Source: a bacterium
Lineage (GTDB): Bacteria > Vulcanimicrobiota > Xenobia > Xenobiales > JADMJV01
NCBI GenBank assembly: GCA_018266105.1
Contig: JAFEBA010000068.1
Coordinates: 1-50,467 of the forward strand
Reading direction: 5' to 3'
Length of the DNA: 50,467 nt
Shown here one piece after another: positions 42,593 through 50,467 of the stretch. Under the pieces are notes generated by a model. That model saw nothing but the letters and a program-made list of their open reading frames with translations, was not told the DNA's origin and did not search any database. The position numbers and the translations under genes were made by a program. Each line of letters starts with the position of its first letter. The first letter of the stretch is position 1.

Positions 42593-45500
42593 TTACCAGC
42601 CTCCGCCGGTGGAACCGCTGCTACCGCTGTCATCACTTCCGCTGCTACTGCTGCTACTGCTGTTGGCCGCATCCGCGGCAGCCTGAGCGGCTGCGGCGGC
42701 AGCGGCCGCCTGCCGCGCCTCTTCATCTCGTTTGGCTTGAGCGATGGCCTCGGCCGAAGACACCATGGAACGATAGGTGCTGTACTCGCTAGATTCCACG
42801 CTGCTGGCCTGGCTCTCCGCCCGGGAAGCCGTGCTCGAAGCCGAATCGGCCTCGCTTTTGGCGCCCTCGTAATCTTGGGAGCTGACTCGGGAGCGAGCGT
42901 TGGAAAGCTCGCTCCGAGCGCTACTGAGAGTGGAACGAGCGCCCGAAAGTAGCCCGGAATTGACCGAGTGACTGACGGTGCCATAATCGGACACATAAGT
43001 GCTCCAGCTCTGGCTGGCCACCGAGCTGATCTTCGATTCGGCTGAGCTGATCTCCGACTCGGCCGAGCTGATGGCCGAATTGGCCGCCGTAAAGGCCGCG
43101 TAGTCGCTGGAGATGGCCGATTCCGCCTGCTGGCGCAGGTTCTCCACCGCCGCCAGCGCAGCTTTAGCTGCGTAAGGATCGGCGGGCTTCGCCATGACTA
43201 CAGCCTTGACTTTGTCGACTTCGGCCTGAGCTTGCTGAACCAGGCTCTTGGCCCGACTGCGCACATACTCGGCGCTGGTCTTACCGGCCGTTGACTGCAC
43301 TCGACCCGCCAGCGACCTGAGCTCACCTTCGGCCTCGGCCTGATGATTGTTGAGAGCCGTCTCGGCGCTGGTAATGGCTTCTAAGTTGGACTTGGCCAGC
43401 TTCAACTGAGCATCGCTGTCGTTCAACTGGTCGCGCGAGGTCAACAGATATGCGCGCTCGTAGTTGGCCTGGGCCTGGCTGTTGAGGGAGCCCGAATTCT
43501 CCAACTGGCCCTGGGCCTGAGTGAGATAATCACCTACCGTGCCCACCTTGGAATTGCTGTCGGAGTGAACTTCGGCGGCCACCAGCTTCTGGGCGCTGGG
43601 CAGATAGGCAGCCTGAATGCGTTTGAGCGACTCGGCGTAGTTGGAGGGTATGCTTTTGCCGATGTTGTCGCGTCGTGAGGCTCGTTCTTGAGCGGTGGCC
43701 GTGTAGTTGTTGAAGGCGTCCCGCGTTTGTTTGACCAGATCGTGGGCCAGCTGGGTCTGGCTCCGAATGTTCTGCAGCAACGTGCCGGCTTCTTCGACCT
43801 TGCCCAGGTCCAGGTTGCCCTTGATGCCTTCCCAATCCTTATGAGACTTTTCAGTCTGAGTGGTGGGGTCGCGGTCCGGCTCCCGCAGCACCTGATCCGG
43901 ACGGCCCTGGGCAAAAACCCCGGCCGCCTGTAAGGCTTTGGACAGACCCTCGCGGGCGGTCTGTACGTCCGACTCGGCGTCACTGATGAGCCCTGGAGAG
44001 ACCTCGCGGCGTTCCTTGTCTTGCTCCACCGTGGTTTCCACCCGAGCCTGCAGAGCCGCGATAGAACGACTCAGATCAGCCACCTGCTTGTCGACCGGCT
44101 CGGAGACGGCCTTCTCCCCGGAGCGGTCGAGAGCAATCGAGAACTCATCCTTTTTTAAATGAGCCCAGGCGGTCTGGACCCCATTGGCAAGCAGAACTTC
44201 ATCGGCCGCTTTCAAGGCCGGTAAGAGGTCGGCCCGAGCGCGCTCACCCAGGTCCACGATCTGCCCGCCGTCGCTGGCCATCCGTTTGCCCACGTCGCCA
44301 AACTCGGTCCAGGCCCGAACGGGATCTTTGCCTTTGACCTCGCCGCCCTTGGCCAGCAAACCGGGTTGAGCCTCATCCCCCAGCACGAACGGCATCAGAC
44401 GTTTGCTGACCGAAGAAGCCACGAAAAGCCCGTCGTCCTTGCCGGCTTCTTGCAGCTTCAAAGAGCGCTCATTCACACCCTGAGCCTGGCCGCGGACCTC
44501 CTCCAGATAGTTGCCGACTTCCTTGCTTTTGGTCTGGATGGTGGTCACCAGGCGATCGTTGGTGGCGGCACGAGCCTCCATCTGATCGAGCACGCCGCGC
44601 AAACTTTCTTCAAAGGGCTGGGCAGGCACATTGGCCAGGATCTGTTCGCGCCAGGCCTCGGCCGGAGTGCCCGCCTCGAGATGGGCGCGCTTGGAATCAT
44701 TCAGGTCGAACGACAATTTTTGATCGCCGGTGAGTAAATGGACCGCCTTCTGGAAATTACCGGTGGCGAATAAGTTTTTCAGGCGTTGACCTAAGGTCTT
44801 GCCAGCGATCATACTTCTCGCCTCGGCGATGAACTTCTCGCCCCCACCCATCAGAGCCAGCGATTCAGCAGTGCTGGCGATCAGGTCGTTGGCCATTTTT
44901 TGAGTCAAACCAGAGTATTGGGACACATCCTCAAAAGATTCGGCATTCATGATGCGCACCAGTTCCTTGGACTTCTCGCCCAGCCGAGCCAGTGCCTCAT
45001 CCACCTCACCTTCTGCTTCGCCCTTTTTCTTGCGCGCGCGCCAGTTGAGACCCACCCCAGTAATCAGCAGCACCGCCGCCAGCGCGCCGCCGCCATAAAG
45101 CTTGGCGTTTTTGATGTTCTCGGTCTGAGAGCGTGAGGCAGCCACATCCGCGACCGCTTGTTGCGAAAGCTGGCTGGCTCGAGTCAAATGAGGCTGATAG
45201 TCCAGATTGTTGGCCGAATAGCTGGCCTGGTAGGCGGCCATCTCTTGCTTGGCCTGCTGCACCGCCTGGCGGGCGGACTGGGCCGGACCGTTGTTCTCCA
45301 GACCGGATAGCTGTTGCTCGGCCTGATCCACCAGAGCTTGTGCCTGTTGAGCCAGTTGAGGAGCATTGCCGAAGGTGTTCAGGGCCGACTCGTAAGCCGC
45401 AATCGAGCTTTGCACGGACTTGGCCAGATTGGCAGCCAACTCATAGCGGCGGTCATCTACCGCCGACTGGGCACGGTTCAACTGATTCTTCCAACCTTCC

Positions 45501-46543
45501 AGGTCGGGGTTGCCCAGCATCCCCTTGGTCCCATGCTGATTCTGGAAGGCTTTGATCTTGGGCTCGATTCCGCTCAAGGCCGTGCGTCCGGCCGTTACAC
45601 TGGTCTGAGCGCCCTGCACATAATTGGTAATGTAGCTATTCACGCCCTGATCGATCTTGTTCAAAACACTGTTCAGCGCCGTGGGCACATCCTGACCGGC
45701 CTGAATCCCCTGGATGTAGGTATTAAAAAGCTCTTTGTTTTGCAATGTTTCGCGGTCAACGAAATTGCCCTCGCCCACCCCGGCCTCGTCCAGCAACTGT
45801 TCGGAGCGCATGAACATGGCCCGATCCTTACCGGTGCGGTCGATGAAACCGCGGTCGGTGGTGTGGAAATAGATCATGAAGACTTCACCGTTCTTGTCGC
45901 CGGTGCGGGAATCTACGTTGCCAGTGAAGCCGGGGTGCTGCCCGATTCCCAAGGAAAGCACATGATCATCGTGGCGAATGTTGTCGCTATTGTCCACCAG
46001 CACAAGATAAGCGTTGGGGTGTTCTTTCATCACCGACTGAAACTTGCTGTAGTCGGCCGAACTCAAGGGCTGGCCTTTGAATTGCGGATTGCCCACCACG
46101 TAAATCTGGCGACCCGCCTGAAACTGATTGACCACGTCGCGCGTGCTGGAGACGCGCACAGGCGTCTGATCGCGCTGGGGCAGGCTGGCCCGCACCGCTT
46201 CCGCCAGGGTTAATGGCTTGGAGGCCTGCTGCTGAGTGGTCTGCACCTGAGCCGTCGTCTGGGCCTGAGCCGCACCCGCCAGACCGACCACGCCCGTGAC
46301 GGCCAGGGCCGCCCCCAGCCCGACCTTGCGACCGATTTCAGCAAGTCCCTGAGCTTTGACCTGAGGGGCTTCGGCCGCTTTGAGTTTCTCGACGTCGGCC
46401 GGGGTAGCCAGTCGAAAGCCCTTGTCACGGGACCAATCGAAGCCATCGTTGGGCTTGATGGCCTGGCTGTCCACCCCCTTGGAGGTCGATGCGGGCGGGC
46501 GGCTGGCCAGCAGGGGGCTGGCTGATTTGAGTTTGTCGATCAT
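42593..46543 (-). CDS. Giant TPM-like, coiled-coil membrane protein
   Basis: A 1316-residue protein. A 70-residue charged leader precedes a first hydrophobic segment (about 74-95, ending AQAQ). Residues 135-300 form a globular domain (NAYLVLVDNSDN, KNGEVFMIYF, TGKDRAMFMRSEQLLD) that resembles TPM/YgcG-type domains. A coiled-coil follows, then a second membrane segment near 482-500 ending in RARKKK. The next 780 residues are long coiled coils with Ser/Ala heptads. The tail is Ser-rich and ends SGSTGGGW, as in TPM proteins that end in Gly/Ser-rich runs closed by Trp. Role unknown; an envelope-spanning scaffold is plausible. Confidence 0.7.
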   Translation of the reverse strand: MIDKLKSASPLLASRPPASTSKGVDSQAIKPNDGFDWSRDKGFRLATPADVEKLKAAEAPQVKAQGLAEIGRKVGLGAALAVTGVVGLAGAAQAQTTAQVQTTQQQASKPLTLAEAVRASLPQRDQTPVRVSSTRDVVNQFQAGRQIYVVGNPQFKGQPLSSADYSKFQSVMKEHPNAYLVLVDNSDNIRHDDHVLSLGIGQHPGFTGNVDSRTGDKNGEVFMIYFHTTDRGFIDRTGKDRAMFMRSEQLLDEAGVGEGNFVDRETLQNKELFNTYIQGIQAGQDVPTALNSVLNKIDQGVNSYITNYVQGAQTSVTAGRTALSGIEPKIKAFQNQHGTKGMLGNPDLEGWKNQLNRAQSAVDDRRYELAANLAKSVQSSIAAYESALNTFGNAPQLAQQAQALVDQAEQQLSGLENNGPAQSARQAVQQAKQEMAAYQASYSANNLDYQPHLTRASQLSQQAVADVAASRSQTENIKNAKLYGGGALAAVLLITGVGLNWRARKKKGEAEGEVDEALARLGEKSKELVRIMNAESFEDVSQYSGLTQKMANDLIASTAESLALMGGGEKFIAEARSMIAGKTLGQRLKNLFATGNFQKAVHLLTGDQKLSFDLNDSKRAHLEAGTPAEAWREQILANVPAQPFEESLRGVLDQMEARAATNDRLVTTIQTKSKEVGNYLEEVRGQAQGVNERSLKLQEAGKDDGLFVASSVSKRLMPFVLGDEAQPGLLAKGGEVKGKDPVRAWTEFGDVGKRMASDGGQIVDLGERARADLLPALKAADEVLLANGVQTAWAHLKKDEFSIALDRSGEKAVSEPVDKQVADLSRSIAALQARVETTVEQDKERREVSPGLISDAESDVQTAREGLSKALQAAGVFAQGRPDQVLREPDRDPTTQTEKSHKDWEGIKGNLDLGKVEEAGTLLQNIRSQTQLAHDLVKQTRDAFNNYTATAQERASRRDNIGKSIPSNYAESLKRIQAAYLPSAQKLVAAEVHSDSNSKVGTVGDYLTQAQGQLENSGSLNSQAQANYERAYLLTSRDQLNDSDAQLKLAKSNLEAITSAETALNNHQAEAEGELRSLAGRVQSTAGKTSAEYVRSRAKSLVQQAQAEVDKVKAVVMAKPADPYAAKAALAAVENLRQQAESAISSDYAAFTAANSAISSAESEISSAESKISSVASQSWSTYVSDYGTVSHSVNSGLLSGARSTLSSARSELSNARSRVSSQDYEGAKSEADSASSTASRAESQASSVESSEYSTYRSMVSSAEAIAQAKRDEEARQAAAAAAAAQAAADAANSSSSSSSGSDDSGSSGSTGGGW
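43023..43085 (-). repeat. Three 21-bp heptad repeats in the giant coiled-coil gene
   Basis: Three consecutive 21-bp units, each starting GAGCTGAT on the plus strand, encode heptads of the form A-I-S-S-A-E-S. They extend the C-terminal coiled coil in register. Confidence 0.8.
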
Positions 46544-46722
46544 ATTTCAGGCTCCAACGTCGGTTCGGCTTGTCTGCTTCTGCTTCGAGCTGAAAAGGCC
46601 CGTCCGTTAATGTTTACAAAACGGAAACAATTGCCGCAACGCTCACCAGCGGCTAACGCCAGTTGCAGCGAATCAGCCACTGCAATGCCTGCGGGACCAC
46701 CGAGGCGTCGCGAACCGGGAGA

Positions 46723-46959
46723 CTAACCGGCCAGCCCGCCCACCATGGAAGCAGGAATGCTCAGGCTTACTTCATACGGAACCACTCGGGGCAAATTCGC
46801 TCGGGTGGATTGAATGTTGTCCAGCAGCGGCAGAGTCGAGTGAGCCAGGAAAACCTCCGGGGAAACCGGCCCAGGCTGTGTTTCGCTCCGAACCCTCCGC
46901 ACGGGGGCGGAGGGCACCGAACGGATGGGCTTGATCAAGCCCTCGTCGTGGTCGGGCAC
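46723..46959 (-). CDS. Small protein coupled to the glycine-zipper lipoprotein
   Basis: A 78-residue frame starting at GTG, six bases after the stop of the upstream lipoprotein gene; GAGGG overlapping that stop serves as ribosome site. The product has no signal peptide or known domain; it is Pro/Val/Ser-rich with a Gly-containing end (ASMVGGLAG). Its spacing and coupling make it likely to be translated. Function unknown. The 179 bp between it and the giant TPM-like gene hold no further gene I can support. Confidence 0.5.
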   Translation of the reverse strand: MPDHDEGLIKPIRSVPSAPVRRVRSETQPGPVSPEVFLAHSTLPLLDNIQSTRANLPRVVPYEVSLSIPASMVGGLAG

Positions 46960-46965
46960 AAACCC

Positions 46966-47334
46966 TCAATAGGCGCATCCCATGCAGTTATTGTATTGAT
47001 TGTAATAAGGGCCATAGTGGGGAGGGGCGTAGTAAGGCTGGCTGAGCTCGTGAGCAATGGCTCCACCGATCACAGCCCCCACCAGGGCTCCCCCCACCAC
47101 CTGAGCGGCATTGTTTGGGTAATAACCATAGCCTCCATAAGTCGCGCAACCCGAAGTGCCGACAGCCAGGGCCAGGGTGGCGGCCATCAGAGCCTTCCTG
47201 CCCCAGCCTGTGGCGCGCTCACACGGACCGGACTGGAAGAAATCCTGGGGTTCGGAAAGCCCGGCCTCGACAGGGGTCCGGCCACTACCATTCAAGGGCT
47301 GTCGAGGTTGAGTACGATGAGCGCTGATCTGCAT
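46966..47334 (-). CDS. Glycine-zipper lipoprotein with N-terminal extension
   Basis: A 122-residue protein. The ATG at 47334 has AGGAG about 9 bp upstream, so the 49-residue extension before the hydrophobic segment is probably real. That segment (LMAATLALAVGTSGC, about 49-63) ends in a lipobox-like site with Cys63. Residues 75-95 form a glycine zipper (VVGGALVGAVIGGAIA), as in many outer-membrane-linked lipoproteins. The C-terminal end is Tyr/Pro-rich with two cysteines. An alternative start at ATG 47187 gives a normal lipoprotein precursor but lacks a comparable ribosome site. Confidence 0.7.
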   Translation of the reverse strand: MQISAHRTQPRQPLNGSGRTPVEAGLSEPQDFFQSGPCERATGWGRKALMAATLALAVGTSGCATYGGYGYYPNNAAQVVGGALVGAVIGGAIAHELSQPYYAPPHYGPYYNQYNNCMGCAY

Positions 47335-47403
47335 TGGATTGGTCTCCTGGTCTGTAATGAGTTCAGTCTGACAGGCCAGTGTTTTTCTTGCGTGAAAGAG
47401 CCG

Positions 47404-48036
47404 TTAAGGCAAAAGTCGGACTCCATCCTCGTCCAGGCTCACAAGCCTCTGCTTGTAAAGGCCGCCCAGGGCCATTTTGAATTGCTTCTTGCTCACCTGA
47501 AAACGGGCGTAAATGTCTTCGGGCGCGGACTTCTCCGTCAAAGGAAGAAAGCCGTTGGCACATTCCAGCGCCTCCAGAATACGTTGACCAATCTCGCTGC
47601 GCCCCTGAATGCCGGGCGCCTGCAAGATCAAGTCCACCTTTCCGTCCTCGCGGATCTTCTTCACGTAGCCCAGCAGCTCGCGGCCGGGTGAGAGGGGTTG
47701 AAAAATCTCGCTATGGTAAAGCACGCCCAGGTAGCGCTGCTCAATCAGGGCTTTGAAGCCCAGTTGAGTCTCTTCCACGATCCACAGCCGAACTCGCTGG
47801 CCAGCCCGCAGTCGAGATGCATCCGCGTCGGCATAGTTCTCGACCCGCATGGAAGCGGCCGGACGATTGGTAAAGTCCACGAAAAGGTATACGACCACCC
47901 ACTCGCCCTGAGCCAGCTCTCGCGTCTGCTCTTCCATCGGAAGGTAAAGGTCCTTGGGCTCACCCCAGTCGAGAAAAGCCCCCGAACGGGTCTGAGAGAC
48001 CACGCGCAGCCTGGCAAATTCGTTCATCTCCAACAT
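47404..48036 (-). CDS. CvfB-like S1-domain RNA-binding protein, short form
   Basis: A protein of about 210 residues with S1-like beta barrels: FARLRVVSQTRSGAFLDWG at the start, then a second barrel with ELLGYVKKIREDGKVDLIL. A C-terminal winged-helix (PEDIYARFQVSKKQFKMALGGL) matches the CvfB/YitL family. Full-length CvfB proteins have about 280-300 residues with more S1 domains, so this is a shorter form. It probably binds RNA or ribosomes. ATG 48036 is chosen; ATG 48027 and TTG 48048 are alternatives with no better ribosome site. Confidence 0.82.
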   Translation of the reverse strand: MLEMNEFARLRVVSQTRSGAFLDWGEPKDLYLPMEEQTRELAQGEWVVVYLFVDFTNRPAASMRVENYADADASRLRAGQRVRLWIVEETQLGFKALIEQRYLGVLYHSEIFQPLSPGRELLGYVKKIREDGKVDLILQAPGIQGRSEIGQRILEALECANGFLPLTEKSAPEDIYARFQVSKKQFKMALGGLYKQRLVSLDEDGVRLLP

Positions 48037-48082
48037 TGCTGTCTGCAATCTACGCGATCAGGGCGGGGCGAGCAAGGCTATC

Positions 48083-48382
48083 TTACAACCCTTGCTCCAA
48101 AGTCTGACGCAGCAAGTCTTGGTCCAGGAGCTCGGACACCTCAGAATCGAGCCAGAGGCTCCATTCAGAGCGCGCGACCAAACGGTGTGGCAAACTCGTA
48201 AAGGGGTCGGATCATTTACAAAATTCAAAAGACGCCCCTGGAAGTCATCGGAATCTTCAATGGCAATGCCTTCGCTCTCGCGCTCAGGTTGTTGGGCGGG
48301 CGCAGCAAGCTCTCGTAGAGGTGGGTCAGACGATGACCGGCCGGCAAGCTGTTCAAGCCAGACCGTCCAGTGAAGGAAACGT
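48083..48382 (-). pseudogene. Frameshifted remnant of a minus-strand gene
   Basis: Two minus-strand fragments in different frames read like real protein. The first (about 48226-48382) has HRLTHLYESLLRPPNNL and ends at an in-frame stop. The second (48083-48212) has PHRLVARSEWSLWLDSEVS and LDQDLLRQTLEQGL before its stop. They differ by one frame and are separated by 14 bp containing a stop. No intact start is present. I infer one decayed gene of unknown family, perhaps a HEPN-like helical protein. Confidence 0.35.
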
Positions 48383-48659
48383 TTCACGGTTCTGCTCCGG
48401 CCTGGAGGGATGCAGCATCGAAGAAAATGCGCGAAAGCGTGAGACAGGCCGATCACGGCCGGCCCGTTCGCCTAATCAGCCGTTCCGTCCCTCGCCGGCG
48501 GGCGTCCAGAGATTAACGACCTTGCGAAGGCTCCTGCCCGAACGGGTGATCAACAGGCCCTGGTTGCCTGCTGTTAGCAAAATACCGAGGGTGTCCTCCT
48601 GGCCAGCCTTACCGGACTCTCCAGGTGCTCAAGCGCATCACCCGGGACCTGGCCGTGCG
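48383..48659. other. Gene-free stretch with a decayed coding fragment
   Basis: Together with the remnant above, about 600 bp between the CvfB-like and membrane-protein genes holds no intact gene. A minus-strand open stretch at 48476-48628 encodes about 50 protein-like residues (including DTLGILLTAGNQGLLITRSG), but it starts after an in-frame stop with no start codon. No promoter, repeat or RNA gene is recognised. Confidence 0.4.
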
Positions 48660-49361
48660 TCAATAGGAGAAGAGCCAGCAGAGCAGCCAGCTCAGGCCAA
48701 AAAAGAGCGGGATGTAAAGGCAACCGAACAAGCCTCGGTCCCAGGGCATGCCGTATTTGAGGCTCAGGCCAGCCACCGGGTCAACACTGGCCGCCAACTG
48801 ACCGTCCTGTTTGTAGGGGGGTGCCTCGACCCCCAGGGTCTCGGCAACTTGCTTCTGCAGTTTGGAATTCATCGCCTCGGACCAAGATGAGACCTGGATC
48901 ATCCGCGCCCTTTTGGTGACCAGAAAGAGTGCATATTCCCAGACGGCTCCACGTCCTTTGACCTCCATGTAGCGACCACTCCAGGCCACACATTGGATTT
49001 CGGCAAGCTCAACCACCGGAAAGCGGAAGGCCTGGCCAAAAAAGCTGCGCACCAACAATAGCTGGCCCAGCCTCGGGTTCACTTGATAGCGTACATCCAC
49101 GTGCTTACGCACTAGTCGGGCTAACAGCGTCACAAGCAGACTACTGCCGAAACAAGCACCCAAATGAAAATTAGGAAAGAGCGGTGGACCGTTCTTTCCA
49201 CCGTTGGCCAGGACCATACAACTGAACATGAGCAGTCCAAGGGTGATCCAGGAGGAAAGAGTGCTGAGACTTTGCTCAAGCGGCGTATCCAGATCGAGTT
49301 CAAGCAGCTCGAAAGGTTCCTTGTTCTTCACCGCCTCAGTGTAGCAAAGGATGACTCCCAT
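48660..49361 (-). CDS. Uncharacterised membrane protein
   Basis: A 233-residue protein with two hydrophobic segments (about 36-53 and 66-84), then a soluble beta-rich part (PRLGQLLLVRSFFGQAFRFPVVEL and following, about 95-175) that may be PH-like, and a C-terminal hydrophobic segment (about 212-231). Such N-terminal hairpin plus PH-like layouts occur in bacterial membrane proteins of unknown role. It follows the haloperoxidase-like gene by 15 bp on the same strand, so they may share a transcript. Confidence 0.65.
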   Translation of the reverse strand: MGVILCYTEAVKNKEPFELLELDLDTPLEQSLSTLSSWITLGLLMFSCMVLANGGKNGPPLFPNFHLGACFGSSLLVTLLARLVRKHVDVRYQVNPRLGQLLLVRSFFGQAFRFPVVELAEIQCVAWSGRYMEVKGRGAVWEYALFLVTKRARMIQVSSWSEAMNSKLQKQVAETLGVEAPPYKQDGQLAASVDPVAGLSLKYGMPWDRGLFGCLYIPLFFGLSWLLCWLFSY

Positions 49362-49376
49362 GCCAAAAGGCCCACC

Positions 49377-50467
49377 TCAGTGCCGAAGCAGAGCGTGGTT
49401 CCAGACCCAGTCTGCCACTTTTTCGCCCTGAACAATACCCTCACTCTTATCGAAAGACCAGTGAATCCCCAGGTAAATCCGGCTCTGCCCGTTTTCCTCC
49501 TCAGCCTGGGAGAGGCTGGTGAAACTGCGTGGGCGCAGGGGTCGCACATTGCCCAGGTTGTCGCGAGTGATGCCGTTGAACTCATCCGAGGTAAAGGAAA
49601 AGGATACTTGATCCGTTCCAAAGGCCCGACGCAGCGTTCCAAAGAGCGCTCCGCCGAAATCAGCGTGGCCGGAGGGGTAAGACGGGAAAGGCGGGGTAAA
49701 GTTGGGAGCCTGAAGGTTGGAGGCCGGCGCACACAGGGGTACGTAGCCCGGGTCTCCAACGGTCGCGGGATTTCCGTCCCCCAGACTGCTTGGGCCAGTG
49801 CCAGGGTCGGATTCGCGAATGCCGCAAACGGGTCTCCAGTAACTATAGAAATACTTGGATTCCCAACAGGCGATGCAGGCATCGGCCATGGCCAAATTGG
49901 TTACCGCCAACAACTGGGCCTGATCGCCAAGATCAATTAACCCTCGTTGGGTGGCCAGTTGGGTGGCGATTTGATTGTACAGGCGGGGCGGCGCGCACAG
50001 CGAAGGGGTCCCGTCATAGGCCCAAAATATGCCGATCTGGGTTTGCTCCTGGGTGCGGACGGTGGGCGTAACCACCCCGTCGCCTCCAATGGCTTTGACC
50101 TCGTTGTAAGCTGCCGTGTATTCCGGGCTGGTCAGCGAGGGCGGGACGGGGCAACGAAACTGAGCAGCCGAATTCAAGACAAAGGGACGCACCGAACCCC
50201 AAAAGGCCCCTAGCGGCGTTTGGGTCGGATTGATCGGATCGACGCGCCACTGGCCGGGAAGCTGCCCAAAACTGTAGGTCTGCCCCTGGATACTGGCTGT
50301 TGAACCGTCATTGGCCCGATTTGCCAAGATCGCCTGAGCCGCGTTCTGCCCGGTCTGAATTCCGGCCGTCTTCTCAAGAGAGTCTGGAATTAAGCTGAGA
50401 TCGGCCAGCAGCAACTGGTCCAAGGCGACCTGCTGAGCGGGAAAGAGCGCCACCAGAGTATCGTGGG
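49377..50467 (-). CDS. Vanadium haloperoxidase/PAP2-family enzyme (5' end outside window)
   Basis: The frame continues past the right edge (it reads HDTLVALFPAQQ across the GTG at 50453), so the N-terminus is missing. The visible part has the vanadate/phosphate-binding set of the PAP2 superfamily: KYFYSYWRP (Lys and Arg), PSYPSGHADFGG (Ser-Gly-His) and SRIYLGIHWSFD (Arg and His). The domain order and the YWRP motif are typical of vanadium-dependent haloperoxidase-like proteins, which oxidise halides with hydrogen peroxide, though some relatives are phosphatases. No signal peptide can be judged because the start is absent. Confidence 0.85.
   Translation of the reverse strand, partial: HDTLVALFPAQQVALDQLLLADLSLIPDSLEKTAGIQTGQNAAQAILANRANDGSTASIQGQTYSFGQLPGQWRVDPINPTQTPLGAFWGSVRPFVLNSAAQFRCPVPPSLTSPEYTAAYNEVKAIGGDGVVTPTVRTQEQTQIGIFWAYDGTPSLCAPPRLYNQIATQLATQRGLIDLGDQAQLLAVTNLAMADACIACWESKYFYSYWRPVCGIRESDPGTGPSSLGDGNPATVGDPGYVPLCAPASNLQAPNFTPPFPSYPSGHADFGGALFGTLRRAFGTDQVSFSFTSDEFNGITRDNLGNVRPLRPRSFTSLSQAEEENGQSRIYLGIHWSFDKSEGIVQGEKVADWVWNHALLRH

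Noticed and set aside
46604..46624. CCGTT-N11-AACGG inverted repeat upstream of the giant TPM-like gene as an operator
   Set aside because: Five-base arms only, a single copy, and no matching site near other genes.
46663..47691. 342-codon plus-strand frame over the lipoprotein and CvfB-like genes
   Set aside because: Antisense to genes with ribosome sites and recognisable motifs; its product has no domain and unusual composition.
48058..48456. 132-codon minus-strand frame as an intact gene
   Set aside because: Only parts of it read like protein and the protein-like segments continue in other frames, so a decayed gene fits better.
1..50467. CRISPR array, tRNA, rRNA, integrase or transposase genes
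   Set aside because: None recognised on either strand; the only repeats seen are short in-frame protein-coding repeats.

Overview
This is a GC-rich (roughly 60%) chromosomal window with dense, often overlapping genes on both strands and frequent GTG/TTG starts. Lipoprotein signals, type IV-type prepilins, several Hanks-type Ser/Thr kinases, FHA proteins and an NHEJ operon point to a free-living, probably diderm bacterium with complex signalling. The sequence alone does not fix the phylum. I see no rRNA, tRNA, CRISPR array, IS element or prophage.

Layout. 1-3.3 kb: end of an export/pilin operon (a large beta-propeller protein, then three overlapping pseudopilin genes). 3.3-12.4 kb: endonuclease-like hydrolase, TPR membrane protein, M20 amidohydrolase, an FHA/degenerate-GGDEF protein coupled to a cyclic-nucleotide-domain Ser/Thr kinase, an acetyltransferase-like protein, an M64 metallopeptidase and two tandem zinc dehydrogenases. 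12.4-18 kb: a thermolysin-like protease, a YciE-type ferritin-like protein, a Gly/Ala-rich membrane protein with a clear terminator, a zinc-ribbon protein and a Cys-cluster/Pro-repeat protein. 18-28.1 kb: a cytochrome P450 diverges from a long co-directional run: Ycf46-like AAA ATPase, Ser/Thr kinase, PilZ-like protein, a multidomain Ser/Thr kinase carrying a dead histidine phosphorelay, then Ku and LigD. 28.1-36.8 kb: lipoprotein, second Gly/Ala-rich membrane protein, RNase R-like exonuclease, a methyltransferase-LmbE-desaturase operon, a response regulator with a degenerate HD-GYP domain, and an AraC/GyrI regulator with an acetyltransferase. 36.9-46.5 kb: a protease island (thermolysin paralogue with a split zinc motif, classical subtilisin, compact subtilase-like protein), a degenerate-FHA protein and a 1316-residue TPM-like coiled-coil membrane protein. 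46.7-50.5 kb: glycine-zipper lipoprotein with a coupled small gene, CvfB-like protein, a decayed region, a membrane protein and a vanadium haloperoxidase/PAP2-type enzyme cut by the window end.

Themes. First, signalling domains are repeatedly kept as folds but stripped of catalytic residues: GGDEF without its motif, HD-GYP without HD or GYP, a histidine kinase and an Hpt without histidines, a degenerate FHA. The Ser/Thr kinase sites and receiver aspartates stay intact. Second, normally secreted proteases and membrane proteins start with a disordered Pro/Gln/Ser-rich leader instead of a Sec signal peptide. Third, the kinase operon runs directly into Ku-LigD, which may link phospho-signalling to double-strand-break repair. 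These are inferences from sequence reading only.
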